Assembly (NCBI GenBank): GCA_965206125.1
Contig: CBDBIN010000042.1
Span: 283,839-347,838, forward strand
From: CAXWPM01 sp965206125
GTDB lineage: Bacteria > Acidobacteriota > Terriglobia > 20CM-2-55-15
Direction of reading: 5' to 3'
Length of the DNA stretch: 64,000 bases
Shown: positions 44,966 through 53,808 of the stretch, piece after piece
Layout of the letters: each line of letters opens with the position of its first letter
Position numbering within the stretch: position 1 is the first letter of the stretch
Made by a program: the position numbers and the translations under genes
Notes under the pieces: model-generated
Told to the model about the DNA's origin: nothing
Seen by the model: the letters and a program-made list of their open reading frames with translations, nothing else
Databases searched by the model: none

Positions 44966-45967
44966 TCAGACCCCCTTGAGTTTGGAAAGGCTCTGCCCGG
45001 CCTGGCCGATCATGCCCATGATCCCGCCGCCCGCACCCCCGCCGGTGATTTGCGAGGCGAGCTGGCCGATCATGAGTGAGGACAGGAGCCCGGCAATGGT
45101 GAGCGGCACGATGCTTAAAAACCAGGCGGTGCTATGCCAGAGCATGTTGGTGTTGGGCGGGGGGCCATTCACAATGGCATTCATCCAACCGATACTCGCC
45201 GCAAGGAACACCCGCATCAGCGCCGCCGCAATCGCGCCGTAGAGGGTGTAGGTGAACATGCTCTTGAACCATCCCCAGAACAGGAAGGCGAGGGGTTCGA
45301 CCAGGAGAAAGGGAATGAAGAGCGGCCCGAGGATCACCAGGACGCCTAGGGCGAGCTGTGCCCATAGAACCTGCGCCATTGAAACGCCGTAGATCACGAC
45401 GAGGCAGAGGAGAATGAACAAGAGAAACAGCTCGAAGATGATGGTGTGGAGAAAGGACATGAGCAGGTAGGAGAGGTCGGTGAGGCCATTGATGATCATG
45501 TCCATCAACCCGCCTCCCGATCCCAGCTCCATCGCGGCGGCGCGCGCGAAGAGATTTTGAGAGAGCTGCGAGAACGTGACAAGGAAATCCTCGCCGGTAT
45601 TCTGAATCAGGATGAGCTGCAGCCAGTTTCCGCCTTCAGTAATGGCCGCGGTAAAGGAACGGGTCGATCCGGGAAGCGGATCGTGATAGAAGGTGAGCAT
45701 TGCCCACGGAAACCAGAGGGCGATAACGACTCGAACAAGGTCCCACGGCCGAAAGTCTCCGGTAAAAGCAATCCGCAACCCGGTCCAGACAATCAGAATG
45801 GCGGCCAGCCCGCGCCACAGGTCAAACCCGGCCGCGTGGATTTGCGGCGCGGCCGCAAGAACAACCTGATCCATGATGCCCGACACAACGGTCTTGGGAT
45901 CGGGCGCGGCCGCCGGATCGATCGGGATGGTGGGTACAAGCTGGAGCATCATCGCGAGCGTCATCAT
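44966..45967 (-). CDS. virB6: VirB6/TrbL-type polytopic membrane protein
   Basis: The 333-aa protein has at least six hydrophobic segments, including FDLWRGLAAILIVWTGLRIA, LLFILLCLVVIYGVSMAQVL, LALGVLVILGPLFIPFLLVE and AWFLSIVPLTIAGLLSSLMI, and a Gly-rich tail (SQITGGGAGGGIMGM). It matches TrbL/VirB6 inner-membrane channel components. Its ATG overlaps the stop of the upstream VirB5-like gene. Confidence 0.85.
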   Translation of the reverse strand: MMTLAMMLQLVPTIPIDPAAAPDPKTVVSGIMDQVVLAAAPQIHAAGFDLWRGLAAILIVWTGLRIAFTGDFRPWDLVRVVIALWFPWAMLTFYHDPLPGSTRSFTAAITEGGNWLQLILIQNTGEDFLVTFSQLSQNLFARAAAMELGSGGGLMDMIINGLTDLSYLLMSFLHTIIFELFLLFILLCLVVIYGVSMAQVLWAQLALGVLVILGPLFIPFLLVEPLAFLFWGWFKSMFTYTLYGAIAAALMRVFLAASIGWMNAIVNGPPPNTNMLWHSTAWFLSIVPLTIAGLLSSLMIGQLASQITGGGAGGGIMGMIGQAGQSLSKLKGV

Positions 45968-46920
45968 GGATTCGGGTTCCCGCCCAGGCCCGCCGGGATC
46001 CGATAGCCGCCATACATGGATTGGATTCTCTCGTGGGCCGTTGCGGCCACGATTGCCTGTTCCTGAGCCCACCGCGCTTCAAGGGCGGCCCGATCGGAGA
46101 GCCGCCGCGCCTCCATGTCCCGCCGGAGTGCCTCTTGACGAAAGCGCGCCGCCGCGTCTTCGGTTGCGGCGGCGGCCCGGCTGCGTCCGATGGCATTCAG
46201 GGTTCGGATTTCGGCGAGTGAGCCCAGCACATCGCCTTCGGTAAGTGCCGCCGATGAGCGATTCGGCCCGCCGGTAGGCGGGTCCGCATCGACGCGTGCC
46301 GCGATACGGGCCATGGCCCCGGTGGTGGAGTCGCGGATTTCGATCAGGTCGGCCCCGGCGTCGGCCCGGGCCCGGGCATATTCAAGGCTGCGGTCCGCGT
46401 AGTCGCGGTGCCTCTGGTAGGAGGCCACGGCATTCGCCGCGGCCGCCGGATCGCTCTGGTAGACATTCTGAATATCGGCCACGGTGACGGTGTCGGCGGC
46501 TTGCAACACGTTCCGCCAGCCATCGCTGAACGAGGTGCCATTGGAAAGGGCAGTGACAGCCGTGACCATGTCGGCGGCAGGCCCGGTGAAATCCGAGTGC
46601 CAGGCGCGCGCGCCGGTGAGCATGTTCGTGGGCGCTGCAATCAAACCGGCCATCGGGTTTGTAATCGCGCCCACCAAACCCTGTGCGGTGTTACGGACTT
46701 GGGTGAACTGGCTCCGGGCGGTCTGTAACTCCGTGACGAGCTTTTGAAGCTCACGGACCTGGTTGGCGATCATCGTGCGCTGGTTGTTGTGCACCATCGG
46801 CCGCAAGACAAACCAGATGAGCAGGTCTTCGGCGCTGGGAATGCCGAAGATGCCGAAAGCGGGGACGGCCGCGGTCAGTGCGATGAGAAGCGTCCATGTA
46901 ATGACTCGTTTTCTGATCAT
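45964..46920 (-). CDS. VirB5/TrbJ-like protein, paralogue 1
   Basis: The 318-aa exported protein (signal WTLLIALTAAVPAFG) has long helices. A Q-V-R-E-L-Q coiled-coil start (NQVRELQKLVTELQTARSQF) is followed by NMLTGARAWHSDFTGPA, VLQAADTVTVADIQNVYQSD and an Ala/Arg-rich C-terminal helix, ending GGYRIPAGLGGNPNP. VirB5-type proteins are minor pilin components at the pilus tip. This and the next two genes are tandem paralogues sharing the same tail. Confidence 0.75.
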   Translation of the reverse strand: MIRKRVITWTLLIALTAAVPAFGIFGIPSAEDLLIWFVLRPMVHNNQRTMIANQVRELQKLVTELQTARSQFTQVRNTAQGLVGAITNPMAGLIAAPTNMLTGARAWHSDFTGPAADMVTAVTALSNGTSFSDGWRNVLQAADTVTVADIQNVYQSDPAAAANAVASYQRHRDYADRSLEYARARADAGADLIEIRDSTTGAMARIAARVDADPPTGGPNRSSAALTEGDVLGSLAEIRTLNAIGRSRAAAATEDAAARFRQEALRRDMEARRLSDRAALEARWAQEQAIVAATAHERIQSMYGGYRIPAGLGGNPNP

Positions 46921-47822
46921 GGGTTCGGGTTCCCGCCCAGGCCGGCCGGGATCCGATAGCCGCCATACATGGATTGGATTCTCTGGTTGGCCGCCGCGGC
47001 CACGATCGCCTGCTCCTGAGCCCACTGGGCCTCAAGGGCGGCCCGCCCGGCCAGCCGCCGCGCCACAGCCTCTCTCCGCGCCACTTCCGCGTTGTATGCT
47101 TCGGCCGCGGCCGTGGAGGCATCCAGGGCTTCCATCTGCGCCAGTGCGGCCGAGAGCTGTCCTTGAGACAAATTGCCGGTCAGGATGGCCTGTTCGAGCG
47201 CCGTGGCCGAGACGTTGTTGGCCGCGGCAACGGAGTCGATCTTCGTTTGGGTTTCTATTGCGGTCGCCGCAAGAGCCGCCGCGGCATCGGCGCGGGCATG
47301 GGCCAGGACCATCCGCTGATCCGCGGATTCGCGCTGCCGCTGGTACGTGGCCACGGCATTCGCCGCGGCCGCGGGATCGCTCTGGTAGATGTTCTGAATG
47401 GAGGCCGCGGAAACGGTGTCGGCGGCTTGCAACAGGTTCCGCCAGCCATCGCTGAACGAGGTGCCATTGGAAAGGTCCTGGACAGCCGCAATCATTCCCG
47501 CGGCTGGCCCGGTGAAATCCGAGTGCCAGGCGCGCGCGCCGGTGAGCATGTTCGTGGGCACGGCGATGAGGTTGGCAATCGGGTCTGCGATCGCGCCGAT
47601 CTGTCCAAGAGCGGAATCCCGTAAATGCTGGAATTGCCCGGTGAGCTGCGCGATGTGGGTGTCCATGCGCGTGAGGGCTTGAACCTGATTGGAAATCTGG
47701 GTGCCCTGGTTGGCAATCATCACGAGATAGGAGGCCACGCCGCCCTGTGCGGCGACGTTCCGCACGATGAGAAAGAGACAGAGAATGGCAACAACGGTGA
47801 GAACACCAATATGTTTCTTCAT
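46917..47822 (-). CDS. VirB5/TrbJ-like protein, paralogue 2
   Basis: The 301-aa exported protein (KKHIGVLTVVAILCLFLIVR signal) shares NMLTGARAWHSDFTGPA, LLQAADTVSAASIQNIYQSD and the tail RIQSMYGGYRIPAGLGGNPNP with paralogue 1. The region between them has diverged (TKIDSVAAANNVSATALEQA). ATG 47822 follows AAGGAG at a good distance. Stop and next ATG overlap (ATGA). Confidence 0.75.
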   Translation of the reverse strand: MKKHIGVLTVVAILCLFLIVRNVAAQGGVASYLVMIANQGTQISNQVQALTRMDTHIAQLTGQFQHLRDSALGQIGAIADPIANLIAVPTNMLTGARAWHSDFTGPAAGMIAAVQDLSNGTSFSDGWRNLLQAADTVSAASIQNIYQSDPAAAANAVATYQRQRESADQRMVLAHARADAAAALAATAIETQTKIDSVAAANNVSATALEQAILTGNLSQGQLSAALAQMEALDASTAAAEAYNAEVARREAVARRLAGRAALEAQWAQEQAIVAAAANQRIQSMYGGYRIPAGLGGNPNP

Positions 47823-47854
47823 GGGATGCTCCTTGTTTGTGAACAGCGTGCGTA

Positions 47855-48727
47855 TCATGGGTTCGGGGTCCCGCCCAGGCCGGCCGGGATCTGATAGCCG
47901 CCATACATGGATTGGATTCTCTGGTTGGCCGCTGCCCCCACCCTCGCCCGTTCCTGAGCCCACTGGGCCTCAAGGGCGGCCCGCTCGGCCAGCCGCCGCG
48001 CGGCGGCCTCCCTCCGCACCACTTCCGCGTTGTATGCCGTGGCCGCGGCCGCGGATATTTGGTGAGCGCGAAGCTGGGAGAGCGCCACGATCAACCGCCC
48101 GCGCGTGAGCGCCGCAGCCGTTTGGGTTTGTGCGAGGCCGGTGCCGGTCACGCTGTTGCGCGCTTCAAGATCGGCAACGACGCGTTCGGCCTCATCCAAC
48201 GTGTCAGTCAACGCCGCCACCGCATCGGATTCGGCATGGGCCAGGACCATCCGCCGATCCGCGGATTCGCGCTGCACCTGGTAAGCGGCAACGGCATTCG
48301 CCGCAGCCGCGGGATCGCTCTGATAGATGTTCTGAATGTCGGCGACGGAAACGCTGTCGGCGGCTTGCAAGACGTTGCGCCAGTCGGGAAGCGGCACGGG
48401 AGTGTGGCGCAGGTTGGCGGGCGCTTGAAGGAGTTGCGAGTAGGAACTCCGGAACGCGCCAACCATGTTGAGGGTGTTGCAGGCAACGGCGGCCTGGTTC
48501 ATGGGGGTTGCCTCGGCGCCCGCCCCCATGCCCTGGGCCGCACAGTCGAGGCTCGTAAATTGGTTGAGCAATGTTGTGTAGCGCGTGATCCGATTGGCGA
48601 GTTGCTGCACCTGATTCGCAATCTCGGCCGTTTGCAGCCCCGGGTTGAACTGAGCGCTCGCGCCCGGTGGCATAGCACCGGCCACAGTGAGGGTGAGCGA
48701 GAAAGCGATCGCATGTTTCATCGTCAT
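47855..48727 (-). CDS. VirB5/TrbJ-like protein, paralogue 3
   Basis: The 290-aa exported protein (signal AIAFSLTLTVAGAMPPGASA) lacks the GARAWHSDF segment of the other two. It keeps VLQAADSVSVADIQNIYQSD, AYQVQRESADRRMVLAHAES and the tail GGYQIPAGLGGTPNP. It is the first of the three genes and overlaps the VirB10 stop (48724-48727). It has two Cys (LDCAAQGMG, AVACNTLNM) absent from the others. Confidence 0.75.
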   Translation of the reverse strand: MTMKHAIAFSLTLTVAGAMPPGASAQFNPGLQTAEIANQVQQLANRITRYTTLLNQFTSLDCAAQGMGAGAEATPMNQAAVACNTLNMVGAFRSSYSQLLQAPANLRHTPVPLPDWRNVLQAADSVSVADIQNIYQSDPAAAANAVAAYQVQRESADRRMVLAHAESDAVAALTDTLDEAERVVADLEARNSVTGTGLAQTQTAAALTRGRLIVALSQLRAHQISAAAATAYNAEVVRREAAARRLAERAALEAQWAQERARVGAAANQRIQSMYGGYQIPAGLGGTPNP

Positions 48728-50102
48728 TGAATTTCTCCTGCCGGTTGGGGCTGCCGCGGGACGAGAACATCGCCGGTGAACCAGATGCGCAGGCGGTGGC
48801 CCGCGCGAATCGTGATGGTGGGCAGACGATTGAGGAAGCGGTCGAGAATCCGCACCGCACCTTCGCCAAGGCCTTGACTGGCTCCGGCCTGGAAGCCCTG
48901 TTGGCCTCCGGCATACGGGTTTGAGCCAATGGCGGTCAGGCCTGAAAGGATGCCGATGGCCCCGGCGGCGGCGAACATCGAGAAGTAGTGTCGATCGACT
49001 TCATCCTTGAGCGCACTTTCCCCGATCTGGTTGAGGCCGTTGAATTCGAGTGAGACGCTGCGGCCCTCGGGCCAGAGGATGCGGTGGAAGGCCACGGCGA
49101 GCCGTTCCTGATCGGCCCCGGAAACGGCCCCGACGGTGCCGACAACCCGCGCGCCACGCGGGACGAGGACCCGTTGGCGGTCAGCGGAATAGAAGGGGAC
49201 CGACACATTGGCGAGGACCGGACCGGGAAACTCGCCGCTGAGCTCGGTGACCAGAACGGCCTCCAGAAACGATCCTTCATAAATCCGATCCCAACCAGCC
49301 GGATCGGCAGGCCGGCCGGCGACGGGTGTTTCGGTGTCGGGCCCCGGCCGTGCAAGAGAAGGGGCCGGGCCGGGCGCAGGCTGCGCGTTCGCGGCCAGTT
49401 CCCGGTCGTTGAGTTCGGTGAGCAATTGGAGAAACTCCCCGGCCGTTGAAACGGCGCCTTCGGCTGTGACACCGGGTGATGCGGCCTGGGGAGCCTGGGA
49501 GGCCTGAACGAGATCCGGAAGTGTGCCGGGGAGCCCGGCCAAGGCTTCCACCCGCGTTCCACCACCCCCGCCCGCTGCTTGCCCGGCTTCGGAGTTCCGA
49601 TAGGACAGCACGAGCGGTTCGGTGCGCAGGGAGCGCCGCCGGCGTTCTATTTCCTCGAGCCGCAGCGTCTCCAGCAAGACCGCCTCGGCCTCGGTGCGCG
49701 GGGCCTGGCCGCCGAAGGGGACCGGCTGATCGTCGGGAAGCAAGCCCGTCCCGGGGTCTTGACCCTGGAACGGGACGATGCCCGCGCTCAAGAGGGCTGC
49801 ATTCGATTCCTGTTCGCCTGTAGCTGAGCTAACTGGCGTTCGGCCGCATCGGCCTGTAGCCGGAGCTGGTCGGCTTGCCGGCGCGCCTCGGCCTCGATCG
49901 CGGCCTGGGCGCGTTGTTGAAGGCCGAGGCCCGCGGCCTCGGGACGCTCGATCCCGGCATCCTGCCGACCGCCGCCGGTGAACGTGTAGGTGAGTAGCAT
50001 GGCAGCCAGGAGCAAGGAGGTGGCCGCGATCCCGATTTTGGTAACCATGCCGGCCGGCATCACACCGCCAGGCGGGATGGGAATCTTTTTCCATACACTC
50101 AT
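48724..50102 (-). pseudogene. virB10: VirB10/TrbI-type protein split by a frameshift
   Basis: The N-terminal frame (49788-50102, 104 aa) has a cytoplasmic leader, one transmembrane helix (IGIAATSLLLAAMLLTYTFT) and a Gln/Ala coiled coil ending QLAQLQANRN. The C-terminal frame (to 48724) starts within the overlap as TGEQESNAALLSAGI and continues to the VirB10 beta-barrel: EGSFLEAVLVTELSGEFPGP, VPRGARVVGTVGAVSGADQE, ILDRFLNRLPTITIRAGHRL. A -1 shift near 49800-49830 joins them to a normal-length VirB10. It may be programmed, a mutation or a read error; without it the channel core would be broken. Confidence 0.75.
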
Positions 50103-50104
50103 GC

Positions 50105-50956
50105 TTAACGCTCCGGTTCATAGCGCCAGATGGCGCGTCGCTCTCCAATTTGCAGCCAGCCTGAATCGAGGCGCCGCCGCACAATGAACAGGCCGTCTTC
50201 GGTGAGGTCGTAGGCGACCAGAGACGGGTCACCGTCGACGGCTTCATAGAGCGCCGGGGATTCCTGGGCGTGTGCGCGGAGATAGGTGAACTGTCCGTCG
50301 TGCCACATGGCTTCGACATTGAAGGGAGGATCCTGTGCACGATCCGACAGGGTGTAAACAAAATGAAGCCGCGTGGGGTAATCCGCCCGGAAGTCTTCCA
50401 CTTCCGCCGCAGCCTCGGCGCGGGCCTCTGCTGCCAAGGTGTCGGCCGCGATCTGGGCCGTGCGCGCCGTCTCCTGGGCTTGTTGGGCGAGGGCCTGATA
50501 GGCCGTGATTTCGGAACGGGCAACGAAGGCGGGGGTATGCGGTTCGGCCGCTATGAGTGTGTCGCCCTCGCTCGGCGGCTCGATCCGGACGACCAGGTGC
50601 GGCGCCCCGCCCTCGGATGCGAGGAAGGAATAAATCCGGCCGGACTCGCAAATCAGCGCGACGTTGGTTTCCACCCCCGTTGCAATGGGTTTCAGGAAGG
50701 CCACATTCGCCGCGCCGGTCAGATGCCAGTATTCGGAATCCCCGACAACGAAATCGAGGATCGTTTCGTTCTCCGGCAGAACGATGACGGTGGTATGCCG
50801 CACCTGGGTTTGAATATCGACCAGTTGATCGACACCGGGAATTGCCTCGATGCGAAGCATGGGGCCTTGCGAGGCGTCCGCGCCAACCACGAAGAACAGG
50901 CCGATCCCCGCGAGCGCCAGGGCGAGACCAGGAAAAGCTGTCTTGAAGGTCTTCAT
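50105..50956 (-). CDS. virB9: VirB9/TrbG-type outer-channel protein
   Basis: The 283-aa exported protein (signal FPGLALALAGIGLFFVVGAD) has the N-terminal VirB9 module (TTVIVLPENETILDFVVGDS, VAFLKPIATGVETNVALICE) and the C-terminal beta-sandwich (FNVEAMWHDGQFTYLRAHAQ, LTEDGLFIVRRRLDSGWLQI). A long Ala/Glu-rich helix (about 165-205) links them. VirB9 sits around VirB10 at the outer membrane. Confidence 0.88.
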   Translation of the reverse strand: MKTFKTAFPGLALALAGIGLFFVVGADASQGPMLRIEAIPGVDQLVDIQTQVRHTTVIVLPENETILDFVVGDSEYWHLTGAANVAFLKPIATGVETNVALICESGRIYSFLASEGGAPHLVVRIEPPSEGDTLIAAEPHTPAFVARSEITAYQALAQQAQETARTAQIAADTLAAEARAEAAAEVEDFRADYPTRLHFVYTLSDRAQDPPFNVEAMWHDGQFTYLRAHAQESPALYEAVDGDPSLVAYDLTEDGLFIVRRRLDSGWLQIGERRAIWRYEPER

Positions 50957-52041
50957 GCGTTATCTCCTTTGGGTATCCGGTCCTTTGCGGTTACTGCGCG
51001 CAAGAGCGGGCGAAAAGAGCCGCGCGGGCCGTGTGCCCGGCGGTACCACTTGTCAGCTTCGGGGAAGTTTTGCGCGACGCCCTTCCCGAACTCGTAACAG
51101 CGCGCCAGATGCCATGAGCCTTTCCCGTGCTCAGTGGCGAGGCAGTACCAGGTGACAGCCTCGGGGAGGTTTTCTGGGACGCCCTTCCCGAACTCGTGGC
51201 ACCAGCCGAGGTTGACCTGGGCGTTCGCGTGCCCCTGCGCGGCGGCGCGGCGGTACCAGGTGACAGCGGCGGAGAGGTCTTGGGGTATGCCAATTCCGAA
51301 CTCGTAAAACCACCCAAGGCAGTTTTGGGCAGTATCGTCCCCTTGCTCGGCAGCCTGACGAAACCACCGGACGGCTTCGGCCTCGTCCTGGGGGACGCCC
51401 CGGCCCTCGGTGTACATGTCCCCGAGGCTCTTTTGAGCCATAGTGTCGCCCTGCGTGGCGGCGCGGCGGTACCAGGTGACAGCTGCGGAGAGGTCTTGCG
51501 ATATGCCAAATCCGAACTCGTAACACCAGCCAAGAGTCTCTTGGGCGGCGGCGTGGCCTTGGTCGGCGGCCCGCCGGTACCACCGGACGGCTTCGGCCTC
51601 GTCCTGGGGGACGTCCCAGCCCAATCGGTAACGTCCCGCGAGTTTGTGTTGGGCGGTGGCGTTGCCCTGCCCGGCGGCGAGTTGGAGCGACTTCATATCT
51701 TCAGCATCGCGTTCAAGTACTCCATCGCCGGCGCCATTGATGGCGGCGGCGTCCTGGGCTTCGGACTGGCCCTGGCGGGGTGGCCGTCGCGCGCGGACGG
51801 TCTTCACTACAAGGATTGCCCCAAGGATCAGGAGAATCCCAACGGCGGCGATCGCTGCCGCGAGTCCGTCAAGGGCGGCATATTCGGTCGCTGAAGGCGC
51901 GATAAGCGTCGCCGCGGCGGCTATGGGTGGGGGAAAAAGCGGTCCGGGTACGAACACCAGTAACACGCCCAGGAGCAAGCCCCATAAAGAACTCTCCGGG
52001 ATGCGGGGGTACCGTAATTTGGGCAATAACATACTTGACAT
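50953..52041 (-). CDS. Sel1-repeat membrane protein, start codon supplied by a transposon end
   Basis: The 362-aa protein has two N-terminal transmembrane segments (SLWGLLLGVLLVFVPGPLFP; GLAAAIAAVGILLILGAILV) and then about six Sel1-like repeats (for example YRLGWDVPQDEAEAVRWYRR, YTEGRGVPQDEAEAVRWFRQ, HEFGKGVPENLPEAVTWYCL). Sel1 repeats bind partner proteins. Reconstructing the site before transposon insertion gives MEQRQPKLRYP with GGAGG 5 nt upstream at 54841-54845. Now the transposon end provides ATG and the first six codons, so the protein starts MSSMLLPKLRYP in the same frame, with no comparable ribosome site. Its ATGA stop overlaps virB9. Confidence 0.8.
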   Translation of the reverse strand: MSSMLLPKLRYPRIPESSLWGLLLGVLLVFVPGPLFPPPIAAAATLIAPSATEYAALDGLAAAIAAVGILLILGAILVVKTVRARRPPRQGQSEAQDAAAINGAGDGVLERDAEDMKSLQLAAGQGNATAQHKLAGRYRLGWDVPQDEAEAVRWYRRAADQGHAAAQETLGWCYEFGFGISQDLSAAVTWYRRAATQGDTMAQKSLGDMYTEGRGVPQDEAEAVRWFRQAAEQGDDTAQNCLGWFYEFGIGIPQDLSAAVTWYRRAAAQGHANAQVNLGWCHEFGKGVPENLPEAVTWYCLATEHGKGSWHLARCYEFGKGVAQNFPEADKWYRRAHGPRGSFRPLLRAVTAKDRIPKGDNA

Positions 52042-52073
52042 ACCAGCCTGCCTAGCGTAGCATTCCCTTCTGG

Positions 52074-52407
52074 ATGCCTCCCGCCAACTGGGACAACCGC
52101 ACTCTCTTCCACGGCGACAATCTGCCTGTACTCCGGGGCATGAACTCGGAGACGGTTGACCTCATAGCTACAGACCCGCCTTTCAACAAAAGGTCGAGAC
52201 TTCCATGCAACCCCGGACAGTTTAGCCAAGGGCGCCAAGTTCCAAGATCGCTGGTCCTGGGAAAAGGATGTTCACCAGGACTGGGTAGATCAGATTACCG
52301 ATGACCATCCGCATCCTGCTATGTGGGCCGTGCAATCAGGCCAAGAGCAATATCTACACGCTGTCGGGGCTGCGGCGGCTCAACAAGAAGAATGGGTGGA
52401 TGGCGAA
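52074..52407 (+). pseudogene. Methyltransferase N-terminal remnant (frameshifted)
   Basis: The frame begins MPPANWDNRTLFHGDNLPVL and reaches the catalytic DPPFNKR (about residue 40). It then shifts frame: DFHATPDSLAKGAKF-like sequence, QDRWSWEKDVHQDWVDQI and TDDHP continue in another frame. The AdoMet-binding C-terminal half is absent. It is the same kind of amino-methyltransferase as the passenger of the other IS1595 element, though not closely similar. Confidence 0.7.
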
Positions 52408-52659
52408 ATGACTGAAAAAGAGTTGAAGGAGCTTGAGAGGAAAGTAGTTGAGAAATTCAAGGTTTCGAGATCGAGTCAGGGGCTGGAGTATATTGATCTA
52501 AGGCTTCAGACCAGCCTGTGGGACAGCGACCCTGTTTCTGGAGGGATAACAAGAATCTTGCGGTCCATGGACGAGTCTGAAGAAACTCTAGTTTTGCATC
52601 GACTCCAAGCAGAACATCTGGCTGAGCAGTTACTGAAGACTGCCAAGGAGTCACGGTAG
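52408..52659 (+). CDS. Hypothetical 83-aa protein in the transposon
   Basis: ATG 52408 starts a charged, helical protein (TEKELKELERKVVEKFKVSR, then IDLRLQTSLWDSDPVSGGIT and LHRLQAEHLAEQLLKTAKES). It directly follows the methyltransferase remnant. Composition is balanced and the frame continues upstream without a better start. No family is recognised. Confidence 0.5.
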   Translation: MTEKELKELERKVVEKFKVSRSSQGLEYIDLRLQTSLWDSDPVSGGITRILRSMDESEETLVLHRLQAEHLAEQLLKTAKESR

Positions 52660-52721
52660 GAGTTTTAGACATTTTTAGGATTATGCCATGAAACCAATCT
52701 GTCAGGGTCTATTGTGCGCGC

Positions 52722-53561
52722 TTGTCACGGTCTGAAACTAGGAAATTCCGTCCCGAAGAGCTAATGGCCGAATCCGTTGACGTTGCGTGGGATAAAGTCA
52801 CATGGGTAATGCGAAAGCGTCACCTTCTCGATGACTGCCTTTCCGATTACATTCGGAGTGAACCGTATCGTATTGTCGCCGATCCTGATGGCAAGAAGAA
52901 ACTGTATATCACCAAAGAGCCCCCAGTCAGACTGTCCATCATTCTCGGTGAAATGGTTTATCAACTCAGGAGCGCCTTGGATTACCTGTTTTTCGATCTT
53001 GTCGAAAGGAATCATGCGAAATGTTCGCTCAGCTCCCGATGGAAGCACGATAGTCAGTTCCCCATCATTGCCAAACTTCCCGACAAGATCTGCACCCCGC
53101 CCGTTCCTAGAGATCGGTTTAACTGCGGTGTGCGAGACGCACTCACCGATGAGGCGTTCACATTCATCGAGGGAGTGCAGCCATACTATTCTGGCGGGCA
53201 GGCAGGCAGGCTGCTCCGGTTGTTGACCAAGCTCTCTAATATCGACAAACACCGACATCTGAATGCGACGGTTCTCATGCCCACCCGCACCCAAGAGGTT
53301 ACCACCGCAGAAGGTCACTCCAGCACGGCGATCTCCCCCTGGATCCAAAGTGGCGCAGAAATCGAACCGATCATGTTCCACCCCTTCGAGGTGACCGGTG
53401 AGATGCAAGTGACCGACGAGATCACTCCGGAGGTGGCGTTCGATGAAGCCGAGATCGGTCCGCCACCAACCGCTCCCATTAAGGACATCGTGTACACCTT
53501 TCCAGGATTCATGCTCGAAGTTATGATCCCGAACTTCACAAAATTGATTGAGAATCCGTAG
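52722..53561 (+). CDS. Hypothetical passenger protein, about 270 aa
   Basis: The protein is soluble and well formed (for example DKVTWVMRKRHLLDDCLSDY, VRLSIILGEMVYQLRSALDY, FIEGVQPYYSGGQAGRLLRL, LTKLSNIDKHRH). The helical NxDKHRH region recurs in uncharacterised bacterial proteins. ATG 52764 is a plausible shorter start. Lower GC than its surroundings marks it as transposon cargo. No defence or resistance domain is recognised. Confidence 0.6.
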   Translation: MSRSETRKFRPEELMAESVDVAWDKVTWVMRKRHLLDDCLSDYIRSEPYRIVADPDGKKKLYITKEPPVRLSIILGEMVYQLRSALDYLFFDLVERNHAKCSLSSRWKHDSQFPIIAKLPDKICTPPVPRDRFNCGVRDALTDEAFTFIEGVQPYYSGGQAGRLLRLLTKLSNIDKHRHLNATVLMPTRTQEVTTAEGHSSTAISPWIQSGAEIEPIMFHPFEVTGEMQVTDEITPEVAFDEAEIGPPPTAPIKDIVYTFPGFMLEVMIPNFTKLIENP

Positions 53562-53613
53562 TTTAGAAGTCATGCGGTCGAAATCCTCCTTGCAATGGTG
53601 TTAGACTCTCACT

Positions 53614-53808
53614 GTGATAGAGATGGACGCACCACCACTGAGAAGGAAAGCGAAGGCGGGGGGCAACCGCCCAGCTTCCAAAGGTGGGAGTAAGAAACTG
53701 GAAATGGTCGAAGGGTCCGAAGCGTTCAGTCGATTCCGCTCTGCAATGAAAGCTATCGTCAGGGGATGCGGCGTTTCCCGCGACCCTGCCTCTCGGACTC
53801 CTTCTTAG
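53614..53808 (+). CDS. Small basic protein next to the transposase (possibly truncated)
   Basis: The frame of 64 codons includes KGGSKKLEMVEGSEAFSRFR, a motif seen in small proteins that often accompany ISXO2-type transposases. The last ~15 residues (GCGVSRDPASRTPS) do not look like the rest, suggesting the 3' end was replaced. It faces the transposase gene tail to tail. Confidence 0.45.
   Translation: MIEMDAPPLRRKAKAGGNRPASKGGSKKLEMVEGSEAFSRFRSAMKAIVRGCGVSRDPASRTPS

Noticed and set aside
48724..50523. Single 599-codon VirB10 gene starting at 50523
   Set aside because: The frame upstream of about 49830 is antisense-like Arg/Pro-rich sequence overlapping virB9; the true N-terminus with its membrane helix is in the other frame at 49788-50102.
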